This document shows positions 35,868 to 44,649 of a stretch of 64,000 bases of DNA, in pieces. The notes beneath the pieces are model-generated. The model was not told the origin of the DNA. It did no database searches and saw nothing but the letters and a program-made list of their open reading frames with translations. This DNA comes from Paucimonas lemoignei. GTDB taxonomy: Bacteria; Pseudomonadota; Gammaproteobacteria; Pseudomonadales; Pseudomonadaceae. The stretch is from positions 3,534,001 through 3,598,000 of the forward strand of contig LS483371.1 in the NCBI GenBank assembly GCA_900475325.1, given 5' to 3'. Within the stretch, counting starts at the first letter, position 1. Every line of letters starts with the position of its first letter. The position numbers and the translations under genes are program-made.

Positions 35868-36338
35868 TCAGACGCCAATCTCGGGCTCATGGCTTACCGG
35901 GAAGTTAACCGAGCGGGCGATGAAGCACTTCTCGTGGGCCACGTGGTGCAAGGCTTGAGCCTTGGCCAGATCAGAGCCCGCTGCCAGTGTCACCTTGGGC
36001 TTCAAGACCACGGAGGTGAACTGCCCCGCCCCATCGCTCTGCTCAACCATCGTGCCTTGCGCCTTGTCTTCATAGGCCAGCACAACGATACCGGCTTCGG
36101 CGCACAACCCCAGATACCAGAGCTTGTGACAGGCCGACAAAGAGGCCAGCAACAACTCTTCGGGGTTCCAGCGGCTTGAGTCTCCACGAAAACTCGGATC
36201 GGACGACCCTTCAATCGGTGGTTTGCCGTCAGCAGTAATGACGTGCGCCCGGCTGTACGCGCGATAAGAGGAGGTGCCCGTGCCTTGATTGCCCGTCCAA
36301 CTGACCTGGACCTGATACGCGTGAGTTTTATCTGCCAT
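35868..36338 (-). CDS. OsmC family peroxiredoxin-like protein
   Basis: A 156-residue OsmC/Ohr-fold protein that reduces organic hydroperoxides using two cysteines. Cys70 lies in LLLASLSACHKLWYL and Cys138 in HEKCFIARSVNFPV, the standard spacing. The N-terminal strand region includes NPEELLLAS, which precedes the first cysteine in the OsmC (YhfA-like) branch. ATG 36338 is preceded by GGGAGGC; the frame extends to 36368. Its neighbour upstream encodes a Coq7-like diiron protein on the same strand, 63 bases away; there is no obvious functional connection beyond redox stress. Confidence 0.88.
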   Translation of the reverse strand: MADKTHAYQVQVSWTGNQGTGTSSYRAYSRAHVITADGKPPIEGSSDPSFRGDSSRWNPEELLLASLSACHKLWYLGLCAEAGIVVLAYEDKAQGTMVEQSDGAGQFTSVVLKPKVTLAAGSDLAKAQALHHVAHEKCFIARSVNFPVSHEPEIGV

Positions 36339-36401
36339 GTGATGCCTCCCTGAGATATGCCTGAACATGCCGTTATCGGTAAACGAGAACCGGATCTGGA
36401 T

Positions 36402-37004
36402 CTAGGAGCGCATCCCCATCCAGATCACGGCCTCAGTCCATGCCGTCACCATCGGCGCCAGAATCCTGAACCAAGGGTCGCGAACATCGATCTGCGCCGC
36501 CGAGTGGTCATGATGGTGCTGTTCCTCATCCACAATCGAGGTGATGGCCGCGACGGCGTGAGGGTCAATATCGCCCAGCACGTCCAGTTGATGAGCCAGG
36601 TGTTTGAGCACCACGCTTTCAACAGCAACCGTCGTCGCAACAATTGCTTTGCGGCCACAGATACCCGTCACCAGCCCCAACACCAGGCCTCCGATGCCAC
36701 ACAACCAGTAACTGCGGCATCGTGGATAGCCTCGACGTTGCAGCTCCTCCTGAAACACCGCCCGATGACGCCGTTCGTGGGAAAGAAACTCGTTGAGCTC
36801 ACTCACCATGCCCGGCACGAACAGCCTGGCCATGAACAACTGGCCGCTGTAGATACAGATCGCACCGTGCTCACCCGCATGGTCAACCTTCATCATGCGG
36901 TTGCCGATGGAGGGGTCGTGGGCCGTGTCGTCTGCTGAATTCACACTGAGGTTTCTGTTTCGAGGGGCTGTGTCATCGCGCACGTCCTGGATGTGGGCTG
37001 ACAT
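36402..37004 (-). CDS. Coq7-like diiron demethoxyubiquinone hydroxylase
   Basis: A 200-residue ferritin-like diiron membrane-associated protein. Iron ligands are seen as Glu45 (DHAGE), Glu77 and His80 (SHERRH), Glu129 (VES), and Glu160 and His163 (EEQHH), the full Coq7 set. It would hydroxylate demethoxyubiquinol late in ubiquinone synthesis. A hydrophobic helix hairpin (about 99-125) fits membrane surface binding. The sequence looks like the alphaproteobacterial/eukaryotic Coq7 branch rather than the shorter-motif Pseudomonas Coq7 I would expect elsewhere in the genome, so it may be a second copy. ATG 37004 has GGGGG upstream. It lies 38 bases downstream of an MFS gene. Confidence 0.85.
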   Translation of the reverse strand: MSAHIQDVRDDTAPRNRNLSVNSADDTAHDPSIGNRMMKVDHAGEHGAICIYSGQLFMARLFVPGMVSELNEFLSHERRHRAVFQEELQRRGYPRCRSYWLCGIGGLVLGLVTGICGRKAIVATTVAVESVVLKHLAHQLDVLGDIDPHAVAAITSIVDEEQHHHDHSAAQIDVRDPWFRILAPMVTAWTEAVIWMGMRS

Positions 37005-37042
37005 CCTACCCCCGACAAACGGTCAAGTCAGCCCACTGTCGC

Positions 37043-38248
37043 TTAATGACCGACAACAGCTTGCCCACTCTGCCTGTCACCCTGAGGGAAACCATGCACC
37101 CGTGCCCGGAAGGCAATGGCCAGGCTGATCAGCAACAAGGCAAACAGCACGCCTGGAAAAGCCCCCACTCCCCAGTGCCCCAGCAGCACACCGCCCAGCA
37201 ATCCGCCGCCTGCGATCGCGCTGTTCCAGACCACGACGTTCATGGAAAGCGCAACGTCAGCGCCCTCACCTGCCGAGTCTGCAAGCGCCGTTTGCAGAAG
37301 CGTTGCCGCGCCACCGAAGGTCAGGCCCCAGACGAAAACACCCGCGTAAATTGCCAAGGCAGAGCCGGAGAACACGCCGAGAAAAATCGAAACTGCGGCA
37401 AAGGTTGCGAGACTGGCCAACACTGCCGTGCGCAGATGCCGATCAACCAGCCGAGCGGTGACCCAGATGCCCGCCAGCGCGGCGACACCGAAAGCCAGCA
37501 ACACCAGATCCAGGCGACTGGACAGCCCCGCTCCGGACACAAAGGGGGCGACGTAGGTGTAAAGAATGTTGTGAGCCAGCATCCAGGTGAAGACGACGCC
37601 CAGTACCGAGCGCACCCCCGGGGTGAAAAAGACCTGACGCAATGCCATGCGCTGTGCCGAGCTCTGGCCCGGATAGTCAGGCACTTTGACCAGCACCCAG
37701 ACGATCAACAGCAGTGTCATCGCGGACATCAATCCAAACGCCATGCGCCAGCCCATGATCCCACCCAACCAGGTACCCAACGGCACGCCCAGCGACAACG
37801 CCACAGGCGTACCGACCATCGCAATCGCCAAGGCACGGCCCTGCAACTGAGGGGCAACCATGCGTCGTGCATAGCCTGCAATCAGGCTCCAGGCCAGGCC
37901 CGCGGACACGCCTGCGAAAAACCTGGCGACCAGGGTCAGCCAGTAATGGGAAGACAATGCGGTGACGGTATTGAAGACCAGAAAGCCCACTATCGTCAGC
38001 AGCAGAACCGTTCTACGGCGCCAGCCCTGGGTGGCAATGGTCAGCGGGATTGCCGCCAGCAGCGACCCCAGCGCGTAGACCGTGACCATTTGCCCAGCCA
38101 GAGACGGCGAGATGTCCAGGCCTTGGCCAATCTCGGGCAGCAAACCTGCCGGTAAGGTTTCGGTGACGATGCAGATAAAACCCGCCATCGCCAATGCCAG
38201 CAATGCCCCAATCGGCAGCTTTGCAGTCTGTTGCTCCTCAATCTTCAT
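37043..38248 (-). CDS. MFS drug/sugar efflux transporter (DHA1, AraJ-like)
   Basis: A 401-residue inner-membrane transporter with 12 hydrophobic segments. N-terminal TETLPAGLLPEIGQGLDIS and the motif A loop TIATQGWRRRTVLL, then FAGVSAGLAWSLIAGYARRM, are typical of AraJ/SotB-like DHA1 proton antiporters that export sugars, arabinose analogues or drugs. ATG 38248 has AGGA eight bases upstream; GTG 38263 and ATG 38257 are alternatives. It diverges from a TetR-family gene, the usual repressor arrangement for efflux pumps. The Coq7-like gene follows 38 bases after the stop. Confidence 0.9.
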   Translation of the reverse strand: MKIEEQQTAKLPIGALLALAMAGFICIVTETLPAGLLPEIGQGLDISPSLAGQMVTVYALGSLLAAIPLTIATQGWRRRTVLLLTIVGFLVFNTVTALSSHYWLTLVARFFAGVSAGLAWSLIAGYARRMVAPQLQGRALAIAMVGTPVALSLGVPLGTWLGGIMGWRMAFGLMSAMTLLLIVWVLVKVPDYPGQSSAQRMALRQVFFTPGVRSVLGVVFTWMLAHNILYTYVAPFVSGAGLSSRLDLVLLAFGVAALAGIWVTARLVDRHLRTAVLASLATFAAVSIFLGVFSGSALAIYAGVFVWGLTFGGAATLLQTALADSAGEGADVALSMNVVVWNSAIAGGGLLGGVLLGHWGVGAFPGVLFALLLISLAIAFRARVHGFPQGDRQSGQAVVGH

Positions 38249-38358
38249 ATGAATCATCCTCACTAATATACTGATCGGTACAGAAGATAGGGATTGCGGG
38301 CCGGGTAGTCAACGACTTATGTATCGACTAGTATCTATCTCTTCGACAGGAGGCTCAT
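38249..38358. promoter_or_regulatory. Divergent promoter/operator region between MFS and TetR-family genes
   Basis: The 110-base AT-rich gap carries an inverted motif, TACTGATCGGTA, and a direct repeat GTATC-N5-GTATC. These are candidate operators for the TetR-family protein to control the exporter and itself. No promoter boxes are assigned with confidence. Confidence 0.45.
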
Positions 38359-39006
38359 ATGGCGCAGATGGGACGACCACGCACCTTTGATCGTGACGTG
38401 GCGATCACTCAGGCAATGCACGTGTTCTGGGAGCATGGTTTTGACGCGACGTCGCTCAGCCAACTCAAGGCCACGATCGGCGGCGGTATCACCGCGCCCA
38501 GCTTTTACGCAGCGTTTGGCTCAAAGCAGGCGCTGTTCGAGGAAGTCATGGAGCGCTATCTCGATACCCATGGGCGGGTAATGGACAGCCTGTTCGACCC
38601 TACCCTCTCCCCAAGGCAGGCCATCGAACTCACACTGCGACGCTCGGCGAAAATGCAGTGCGAGCCGGACCACCCCAAAGGTTGCCTGGTGGCGTTGGGG
38701 CTGCTGAGTGCCTGCTCGGAAGAAAGCAAAGCCATTTCCGCGCCACTGGCAAAGGCTCGAGCCCAGAACCGAGCAGGAATCGAGGCCTGTATCGAGCGCG
38801 CCATCGCGTCCGGTGAGCTGCCCCCAACCGTCGCGGCCGATGCACTGGCCACAACGTTTGATAGCTTTCTTCTGGGTATTTCCGTGTTGGCCAGGGATGA
38901 GGTCCCTTTCGAGAAAATCGACCAGGCGATCACACACATCATGGCGTTGTGGGATGCATCGTCGGTCGGCAGCCCGAATTCAGCAGACGCTTCGCGTACT
39001 GCCTGA
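38359..39006 (+). CDS. TetR/AcrR family regulator
   Basis: A 215-residue TetR-family repressor. The helix-turn-helix (about 5-58) reads GRPRTFDRDVAITQAMHVFW, GFDATSLSQLKATIG and SFYAAFGSKQALFEEVM, the typical opening of the AcrR/NemR-like group. The C-terminal ligand domain (about 80-190) is helical and unspecific. ATG 38359 follows AGGAGG six bases upstream. It faces away from the MFS exporter gene, which it most likely represses. The next gene, a LysR, converges on it, with 17 bases between stops. Confidence 0.92.
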   Translation: MAQMGRPRTFDRDVAITQAMHVFWEHGFDATSLSQLKATIGGGITAPSFYAAFGSKQALFEEVMERYLDTHGRVMDSLFDPTLSPRQAIELTLRRSAKMQCEPDHPKGCLVALGLLSACSEESKAISAPLAKARAQNRAGIEACIERAIASGELPPTVAADALATTFDSFLLGISVLARDEVPFEKIDQAITHIMALWDASSVGSPNSADASRTA

Positions 39007-39023
39007 ATGGCCGCTATTGATCA

Positions 39024-39938
39024 TTAAAACGAAAACCCATGCCCCAACTCACCCTCCATCCACTCCAGGAAACGCCGTACCCGAGGGAACCCCGAGTGCG
39101 CTCTGGGGAAAACCAGGTGGTGAGCCGCGACGGGCGCACTCAGAGACTCTGGCGCGACTTCGACCAAGGCGCCGGTTTGCAGGTACTTCTGCGCGAGTAA
39201 CGAACTCTCCAGTGCAAACCCGAGGCCGTGACTGGCGGCCTCAAGGCTCATGTATGAGCGATCGAAGCTCAGAGTGTATGTGTCCGGGCGGGCCAGGCCA
39301 TGCTGAGCGAACCAGGCGGGCCATTTGAGCAGGGTGGCTTCGGACAGAATCAATTCCCGAGACAGCAGATCCAGCGCCGACCTGACCGGCTGTTGCGAGA
39401 GAAGCTTGGGCGAAGCCAGTACCGCGTACGTCTCGTTGCGCACAGTGCGCACTTCGTAGCTCGGCCAGTTGGGCACACCATGGCGGATGTCGACGTCGAT
39501 TTTGTCCCGGCTGAAGTGCAACGACTCATACGAACACGACAGGTTGATCTGGATATCCGGGTGGCTCATGCGAAAGCCTTCCAGGCGTGGCATCAGCCAG
39601 AGCAAGCCGAAACTGGGCGCCGAGTGCAGGCGCAGGCAGTCAAGGCTGACATCACTGCTGGCCCGTTCGGTGGCCACTTCAAGGCTGTGCAGCAGTCCGG
39701 AAATTTCCTTCAAGTATTGTTCGCCCACAGGGGTGAGCGTCACGCCCCGCGCAGCGCGTACAAACAACTGTCGGCCGATCATGGCCTCCAGTTTGGCTAA
39801 CTGATGGCTCACCGCTGAGGGCGTCAGATCCAGCACTTCCGCTGCCCGTGCCAGATTGCCGAAGCGGGCAGTCTGCTCGAAGGCCTGAATGGCGCGCAGC
39901 GGCGGCAGGTTCGGGTGGGCACTGTCATCGTGCGACAT
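39024..39938 (-). CDS. LysR family regulator (GcvA-like)
   Basis: A 304-residue LysR regulator of the GcvA branch: LPPLRAIQAFEQTARFGNLARAAEVL, LTPSAVSHQLAKLEAMIGRQLFVRAARGVTL at about 12-75, and an effector domain with LRLHSAPSFGLLWLMPRL and DIRHGVPNWP. ATG 39938 is preceded by GGGAG; the open frame extends to 39998. It is divergent from the SDR-MFS-transketolase operon, which starts 193 bases away, and so is its probable regulator. Confidence 0.9.
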   Translation of the reverse strand: MSHDDSAHPNLPPLRAIQAFEQTARFGNLARAAEVLDLTPSAVSHQLAKLEAMIGRQLFVRAARGVTLTPVGEQYLKEISGLLHSLEVATERASSDVSLDCLRLHSAPSFGLLWLMPRLEGFRMSHPDIQINLSCSYESLHFSRDKIDVDIRHGVPNWPSYEVRTVRNETYAVLASPKLLSQQPVRSALDLLSRELILSEATLLKWPAWFAQHGLARPDTYTLSFDRSYMSLEAASHGLGFALESSLLAQKYLQTGALVEVAPESLSAPVAAHHLVFPRAHSGFPRVRRFLEWMEGELGHGFSF

Positions 39939-40131
39939 CGGGGCTCCCTTTGATTTTTTTGTTTTTGAATCCGTGGCATTCAAGCATGAGGACTGCACCT
40001 TGACGAGAGGTGAATTTTCTTCAGCTACAGGTGATGTTTGCGTTATTGCTCAGGCTTTGGTCGGGGAACAAGCTGCGTCCATCGATTCCAGTTGAGTCGA
40101 CCCCATAAAAACAAGATCAGAGGAAATCCCC

Positions 40132-40881
40132 ATGCTTCTCCAAGGCAAAATCGCAATCATCACCGGTGCGGCATCGGCACGCGGCATCGGCCGGGCGACC
40201 GCCGTGACCTTCGCGCAACAAGGCGCACGGGTCGTGATCATCGACCTGGATGAAGGCGCCGCACGTGACGCCGCCGCTGAGTTGGGCGAAGGGCATCTGG
40301 GCCTCTCTGCCAACGTCGCTGACGAATTCCAGGTGCAGGCTGCAGTCGCCAAAGTCATCGAGCACTTCGGCCGCATTGATGTGCTGATCAATAACGCAGG
40401 CATTACCCAACCCATCAAGACCCTGGATATACGGCCGTCGGACTACGACAAAGTGCTGGATGTCAGCCTGCGTGGCACGTTGCTGATGTCCCAGGCGGTG
40501 ATCCCCACCATGCGGGCTCAGTCCTCGGGCAGCATCGTGTGCATGTCGTCAGTATCGGCCCAACGTGGCGGCGGTATTTTCGGCGGCCCCCACTACAGCG
40601 CGGCCAAGGCCGGTGTACTCGGCCTGGGCAAGGCCATGGCCCGTGAGTTTGGCCCGAACAACATTCGCATCAACTCCATCGCCCCGGGCTTGATCCACAC
40701 CGATATCACCGGCGGCCTGATGCAGGACGAACGCCGCCACGCCATCATCGAAGGCATTCCGCTGGGCCGATTGGGCGCCGCGCAGGATGTTGCCAATGCG
40801 GCGCTGTTTCTGGCCAGTGACCTGTCTTCATACCTCACCGGCATCACGCTGGATGTAAACGGCGGTATGTTGATTCACTGA
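40132..40881 (+). CDS. Classical SDR oxidoreductase
   Basis: A 249-residue classical short-chain dehydrogenase/reductase. The cofactor loop is ITGAASARGIGRATAV, with an acidic DLDE after strand 2 (favouring NAD). NNAG, the active-site serine in CMSSVSA and YSAAKAG (Tyr-x3-Lys) are all present. The tail ITLDVNGGML is standard. The extra residues in ASARGIG are unusual for the loop. It heads an operon with an ACS-type carrier and a split transketolase, so it probably oxidises an imported sugar, polyol or hydroxy acid to a ketone (inference). ATG 40132 has AGAGGAAA upstream. Confidence 0.92.
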   Translation: MLLQGKIAIITGAASARGIGRATAVTFAQQGARVVIIDLDEGAARDAAAELGEGHLGLSANVADEFQVQAAVAKVIEHFGRIDVLINNAGITQPIKTLDIRPSDYDKVLDVSLRGTLLMSQAVIPTMRAQSSGSIVCMSSVSAQRGGGIFGGPHYSAAKAGVLGLGKAMAREFGPNNIRINSIAPGLIHTDITGGLMQDERRHAIIEGIPLGRLGAAQDVANAALFLASDLSSYLTGITLDVNGGMLIH

Positions 40882-40976
40882 TAACCACCCGCGGCCTCAG
40901 CGTCGCAGCACTGTTCTGGATCGACGATGCGCCGGGTTGCCCCTGGCGGTCTATAAAAACAAGAGATCAGACCATC

Positions 40977-42281
40977 ATGATATCCACCACCATGCCCCTC
41001 GATGCGGCTTCGGCCGTGCGCTCCAATGCTTATCGCAAAACTGCCTGGCGGCTCATGCCGTTCCTGATGCTGTGCTACCTGTGCGCTTATCTGGACCGGG
41101 TCAATGTCGGCTTCGCCAAGCTGCAGATGATGAATGACCTGGCCCTCAGCGAGGCCGTCTACGGCCTGGGTGCCGGGATGTTCTTCATCGGTTACTTCCT
41201 CTGTGAAGTCCCCAGCAATCTGATCCTTCACCGGGTCGGTGCGCGGCGCTGGATCGCTCGCATCATGATCTCGTGGGGCATCATCTCCGCCCTCTTCGCC
41301 TTCGTTGAAACCGCCTGGCAGTTCTATGGATTACGGTTTCTGCTGGGCGTTGCCGAAGCCGGTCTAGCTCCTGGCCTGCTGCTCTACCTGACCTATTGGT
41401 TCCCGTCCTATCGCCGGGCAAAAATGACCGTGCTGTGGTTCATCGCCATCCCGCTTTCCGGGATGATCGGCGGCCCGCTTTCCGGCTGGATCATGAACGC
41501 TTTCGCGGGTTATCACGGCTGGGCCGGGTGGCAATGGATGTTTGTGATTGAAGCCATTCCTACCGTTGTTGTCGGCCTCATGGTGCTGGGCTATCTCAAG
41601 GATGGCGTGCATCAGGCGACTTGGCTCACGGAGGAAGAAAAAGCCCTTATCAATAAAGAACTGGCCGAAGACAACAGCCGCAAGGTCACTCACGCTTCGG
41701 TTGGGGAGTTCATACGCGACCGTCGCTTGTGGTTGCTGGCCTGTATCTACTTCTGTGTCGTGATGGGCCAGTACGCGATCACCTTCTGGCTGCCGACGCT
41801 GATCCGCAACGCTGGCGTGTCCGACGCGCTACACATCGGCCTGATGACCAGCGTGCCGTACATGTGCGCCATCGTTGCCATGCTGTTGATGGGCCGCAGC
41901 GGCGATAAACATCGCGAGCGTCGCTGGCACCTGGTCCTGCCCATGATCGCCGGAGCGCTAGGCCTGACCCTGGCGGCGATATTCGGCTCCAACCTGCTGC
42001 TCTCGGTGCTGAGCCTGTGCCTCGCAGCCGCAGGCGTTCTCTCGGCGTCTTCGCTGTTCTGGATGTTGCCCACCACCCTGCTGGGCGGTGTGTCTGCTGC
42101 CGCAGGCATTGCGGGCATCAACAGCTTCGCCAACCTGGCGGGCTTCTGCTCGCCCTACCTGATCGGCTGGATCACCACCGCGACCGGCTCAAGCGCCATC
42201 GGCATGTACCTGATCACCGGCGTGTTGTGCATCGGTGCGTGTCTGGTCCTGCGCATCCCTGCCGACTCGGTCAATCGCTGA
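40977..42281 (+). CDS. MFS transporter, ACS family
   Basis: A 434-residue inner-membrane carrier of the anion:cation symporter group, close in motifs to the carrier at 872-2197: RLMPFLMLCYLCAYLDRVNVGFA, EVPSNLILHRVGARRWIARIM, YLTYWFPSYRRAKM. These proteins import sugar acids, tartrate or aromatic acids with protons. ATG 40977 has only a weak site; ATG 40992 is an alternative. It is the second gene of the SDR-MFS-transketolase operon, between SDR (95 bases upstream) and the transketolase N-terminal subunit (18 bases downstream). Confidence 0.9.
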   Translation: MISTTMPLDAASAVRSNAYRKTAWRLMPFLMLCYLCAYLDRVNVGFAKLQMMNDLALSEAVYGLGAGMFFIGYFLCEVPSNLILHRVGARRWIARIMISWGIISALFAFVETAWQFYGLRFLLGVAEAGLAPGLLLYLTYWFPSYRRAKMTVLWFIAIPLSGMIGGPLSGWIMNAFAGYHGWAGWQWMFVIEAIPTVVVGLMVLGYLKDGVHQATWLTEEEKALINKELAEDNSRKVTHASVGEFIRDRRLWLLACIYFCVVMGQYAITFWLPTLIRNAGVSDALHIGLMTSVPYMCAIVAMLLMGRSGDKHRERRWHLVLPMIAGALGLTLAAIFGSNLLLSVLSLCLAAAGVLSASSLFWMLPTTLLGGVSAAAGIAGINSFANLAGFCSPYLIGWITTATGSSAIGMYLITGVLCIGACLVLRIPADSVNR

Positions 42282-42299
42282 TCCCAAGGAGTATTCATC

Positions 42300-43148
42300 A
42301 TGACTGCCAATGCTTCACGCAACAGCACCACGACACTGGTGCAACGGGCTCACAACATTCGTCGCCATGCCTTGCGCATGGGTCAGGTTCAGGGTCAGGG
42401 CTACGTCGGCCAGGCCTTGGGCGCTGCCGACCTGCTGGCGGTTTCCTACTTTCATGCGCTGAACTATCGGCCCGAAGACCCTGAATGGGAACAGCGAGAT
42501 CGCTTCTATCTTTCCATCGGTCACTACGCCATCGCCCTGTATGCGGCGTTGATCGAAGCCGAAATCATCCCGCTGGAAGAACTGGAAACCTATGGGTCCG
42601 ATGACAGCCGCTTGCCGATGTCCGGCATGGCCACCTACACGCCGGGCATGGAAATCACCGGCGGCTCGCTGGGTCAGGGCCTCGGGATTGCAGTCGGCGC
42701 CTGCCTGGGTCTCAAGCGCAAGCAGTCCGGTTCATTCGTTTACAACCTGTTGTCCGATGGTGAATTGAACGAAGGCTCGACCTGGGAGGCGGTGATGTCG
42801 GCCTCGCACTGGAAGCTCGACAACCTGATCGCGATTGTCGACGTCAACAACCAGCAGGCCGACGGGTATTCAAGCGAAGTGCTCGCGTTCGAGCCCATCG
42901 TTGATCGCTGGCAGGCGTTTGGCTGGTTCACTCAGCGGGTCGACGGCAACGACCTGGACGCCCTGGTCAAGGCCTTCGATGCCGCTCGCAACCATCCGAT
43001 CCCTCAACCACGGGTGATCATCTGCGACACCAAAATGGGCAAGGGTGTGCCGTTCCTGGAAACACGGGAAAAGACTCACTTCATCCGCGTGGACGAGCAC
43101 GAATGGGATGTCGCACTGAACAACCTCGAAGCAGGGAGAACCGCATGA
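42300..43148 (+). CDS. Transketolase, N-terminal (TPP-binding) subunit
   Basis: A 282-residue protein matching the first domain of transketolase. GHxAxALY-type ISIGHYAIALYAAL (SIGHYAIALYA), SGMATYTPGMEITGGSLGQGLG, and the TPP/metal motif LSDGELNEGSTWEAVM...VDVNNQQADG are all seen. It lacks the pyrimidine-binding and C-terminal domains, which the next gene supplies. AAGGAG precedes ATG 42300. The stop overlaps the next start by four bases (ATGA), so the two subunits are coupled. A two-subunit transketolase beside an SDR and a carrier points to a dedicated catabolic route for a ketose or keto acid, not the pentose phosphate housekeeping enzyme. Confidence 0.9.
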   Translation: MTANASRNSTTTLVQRAHNIRRHALRMGQVQGQGYVGQALGAADLLAVSYFHALNYRPEDPEWEQRDRFYLSIGHYAIALYAALIEAEIIPLEELETYGSDDSRLPMSGMATYTPGMEITGGSLGQGLGIAVGACLGLKRKQSGSFVYNLLSDGELNEGSTWEAVMSASHWKLDNLIAIVDVNNQQADGYSSEVLAFEPIVDRWQAFGWFTQRVDGNDLDALVKAFDAARNHPIPQPRVIICDTKMGKGVPFLETREKTHFIRVDEHEWDVALNNLEAGRTA

Positions 43149-44167
43149 GCACTGCCAAGAACACCACGGCTGCGGCAAGCGGCGAAGTGAAGAAAAAACT
43201 CACCACCTCCGCGATGATCGCCTCGATTGCCGCCGAAGGTCAGGCCACCCGATCAGCGCCCTTCGGTCATGCGCTGGCAGCCTTGGCGGAGCAACGTCCG
43301 GAGATTGTCGGGCTGTCCGCTGACTTGTCCAAATACACCGACCTGCACATCTTCGCCAAAGCCCATCCGGACCGGTTCTACCAAATGGGCATGGCCGAGC
43401 AGTTGCTGATGAGCGCAGCGGCCGGCATGGCCCGGGAAGGTTGCGTACCTTTCGCGACGACCTATGCGGTGTTTGCGTCTCGCCGGGCGTATGACTTCAT
43501 CTGCATGGCCATTGCCGAAGAAAACCTCAACGTGAAAATCGTCTGTGGTCTGCCAGGCCTCACCACGGGCTACGGCCCCAGCCACCAGGCGACCGACGAC
43601 CTGGCGATTTTTCGCGCCATGCCCAACCTGATGATTGTCGACCCCTGCGACGCACTGGAAATCGAGCAAGCCGTCCCCGCGATTGCCGCCCACCAGGGCC
43701 CGGTGTACATGCGTCTGCTGCGCGGAAACGTGCCGTTGGTGCTGGATGAATACGGCTATCAGTTCGAGATAGGCAAAGCCAAAACCCTGCGCACCGGCAA
43801 CGACGTGCTGATCATCTCCACCGGGCTGATGACGATGCGCGCACTGGAAGCGGCCAAGCAACTACAGGCTGATGGCGTGGACGTTGCGGTGCTGCATGTG
43901 CCCACCATCAAACCCCTGGACGAACAGACGATTCTGGCTGAAGCCCGCAAGTCGGGTCGCCTGGTGGTCACCGCCGAGAACCATTCGATCATCGGTGGTT
44001 TGGGTGAAGCTGTCGCAACGGTTTTGTTGCGCAATGGCGTGACGCCGACCTTCAGGCAAATCGCCCTGCCCGATGCCTTCCTTGATGCGGGGGCACTTCC
44101 GACGTTGCATGACCGTTATGGGATCTCCACCGCAGCGGTGTGTACGCAAATCAAAAGCTGGTTGTAG
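43145..44167 (+). CDS. Transketolase, C-terminal subunit
   Basis: A 340-residue protein equal to the middle and last transketolase domains. The pyrimidine-binding domain contains IVGLSADLSKYTDLHIFAKAHPDRFYQMGMAEQ (with the catalytic glutamate in MAEQ), FATTYAVFASRRAYDFI and GPSHQATDDLAIFRAMPNL. The C-terminal domain has DVLIISTGLMTMRALEAA and TAENHSIIGGLGEAVA. ATG 43145 overlaps the stop of the N-terminal subunit. A good terminator follows the gene. Sugar specificity cannot be read; DXS-like or pyruvate dehydrogenase E1 beta are poorer matches. Confidence 0.92.
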   Translation: MSTAKNTTAAASGEVKKKLTTSAMIASIAAEGQATRSAPFGHALAALAEQRPEIVGLSADLSKYTDLHIFAKAHPDRFYQMGMAEQLLMSAAAGMAREGCVPFATTYAVFASRRAYDFICMAIAEENLNVKIVCGLPGLTTGYGPSHQATDDLAIFRAMPNLMIVDPCDALEIEQAVPAIAAHQGPVYMRLLRGNVPLVLDEYGYQFEIGKAKTLRTGNDVLIISTGLMTMRALEAAKQLQADGVDVAVLHVPTIKPLDEQTILAEARKSGRLVVTAENHSIIGGLGEAVATVLLRNGVTPTFRQIALPDAFLDAGALPTLHDRYGISTAAVCTQIKSWL

Positions 44168-44191
44168 ATCGGACTGGCTGAGTCGTCACTG

Positions 44192-44213
44192 AAAGGGCCT
44201 TCTGGCCCTTTTT
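44192..44213 (+). terminator. Terminator of the SDR-MFS-transketolase operon
   Basis: AAAGGGCC and GGCCCTTT form an 8-bp stem with a TTCT loop, running into five T residues 24 bases after the transketolase stop. It is a strong intrinsic terminator. Confidence 0.88.
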
Positions 44214-44295
44214 GTTGATCGCTTGGCGAGCCCCTTGTATGCAACAGTTATGCGTCTGGTAGATGATGGCCATCGTAATGGCCAAGACATGATCA

Positions 44296-44649
44296 ATGGG
44301 GGACGGAGTGGTGTCTTTTCAAACTGCCAAACGCTGGACGATCCGAGCGTCGCTGGTTTCGGTAGCCTGCCTGGGACTGGTTTTCTGGCTCGACAGCGCA
44401 TTGGCACCTAATGAATACAGCATGGAAAATATCAGCCCTAATGCATTCAAGGATGGCAAGGTCGAATTCTTCATCCCCTGGACAGGCGGTGACACCGGGA
44501 TCTGCGACGTAGACTCGGAGCACGCCCGCTCAACGTACCCACCGGGTTCAAATGTGCTGATTAGCCAAACCCCGATTCTGGACAGATGCAAGCTCGCGCC
44601 ACTGCCCGCTGGATGGAAGCCTCCGCCGATGTGCTGCGATCTGCATTGA
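44296..44649 (+). CDS. Hypothetical membrane-anchored small protein
   Basis: A 117-residue reading frame of unknown function. One hydrophobic segment near residues 18-34 (SLVSVACLGLVFWLDSA) looks like an N-terminal membrane anchor or uncleaved signal. The remaining part is polar with four cysteines (ICDV, DRCKL, and the CC of MCCDL), consistent with a periplasmic or extracytoplasmic domain. The start is unclear: ATG 44296 lacks a ribosome site, while GTG 44311 is too close to GGAG. A shorter frame on the other strand overlaps, but this strand fits the neighbours' direction and codon use. It precedes the diiron-enzyme operon by 130 bases. Confidence 0.5.
   Translation: MGDGVVSFQTAKRWTIRASLVSVACLGLVFWLDSALAPNEYSMENISPNAFKDGKVEFFIPWTGGDTGICDVDSEHARSTYPPGSNVLISQTPILDRCKLAPLPAGWKPPPMCCDLH

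Noticed and set aside
37046..38155. Plus-strand open frame of 369 codons
   Set aside because: It is antisense to the 12-segment MFS gene; the translation is low-complexity Gln/Arg/His-rich.
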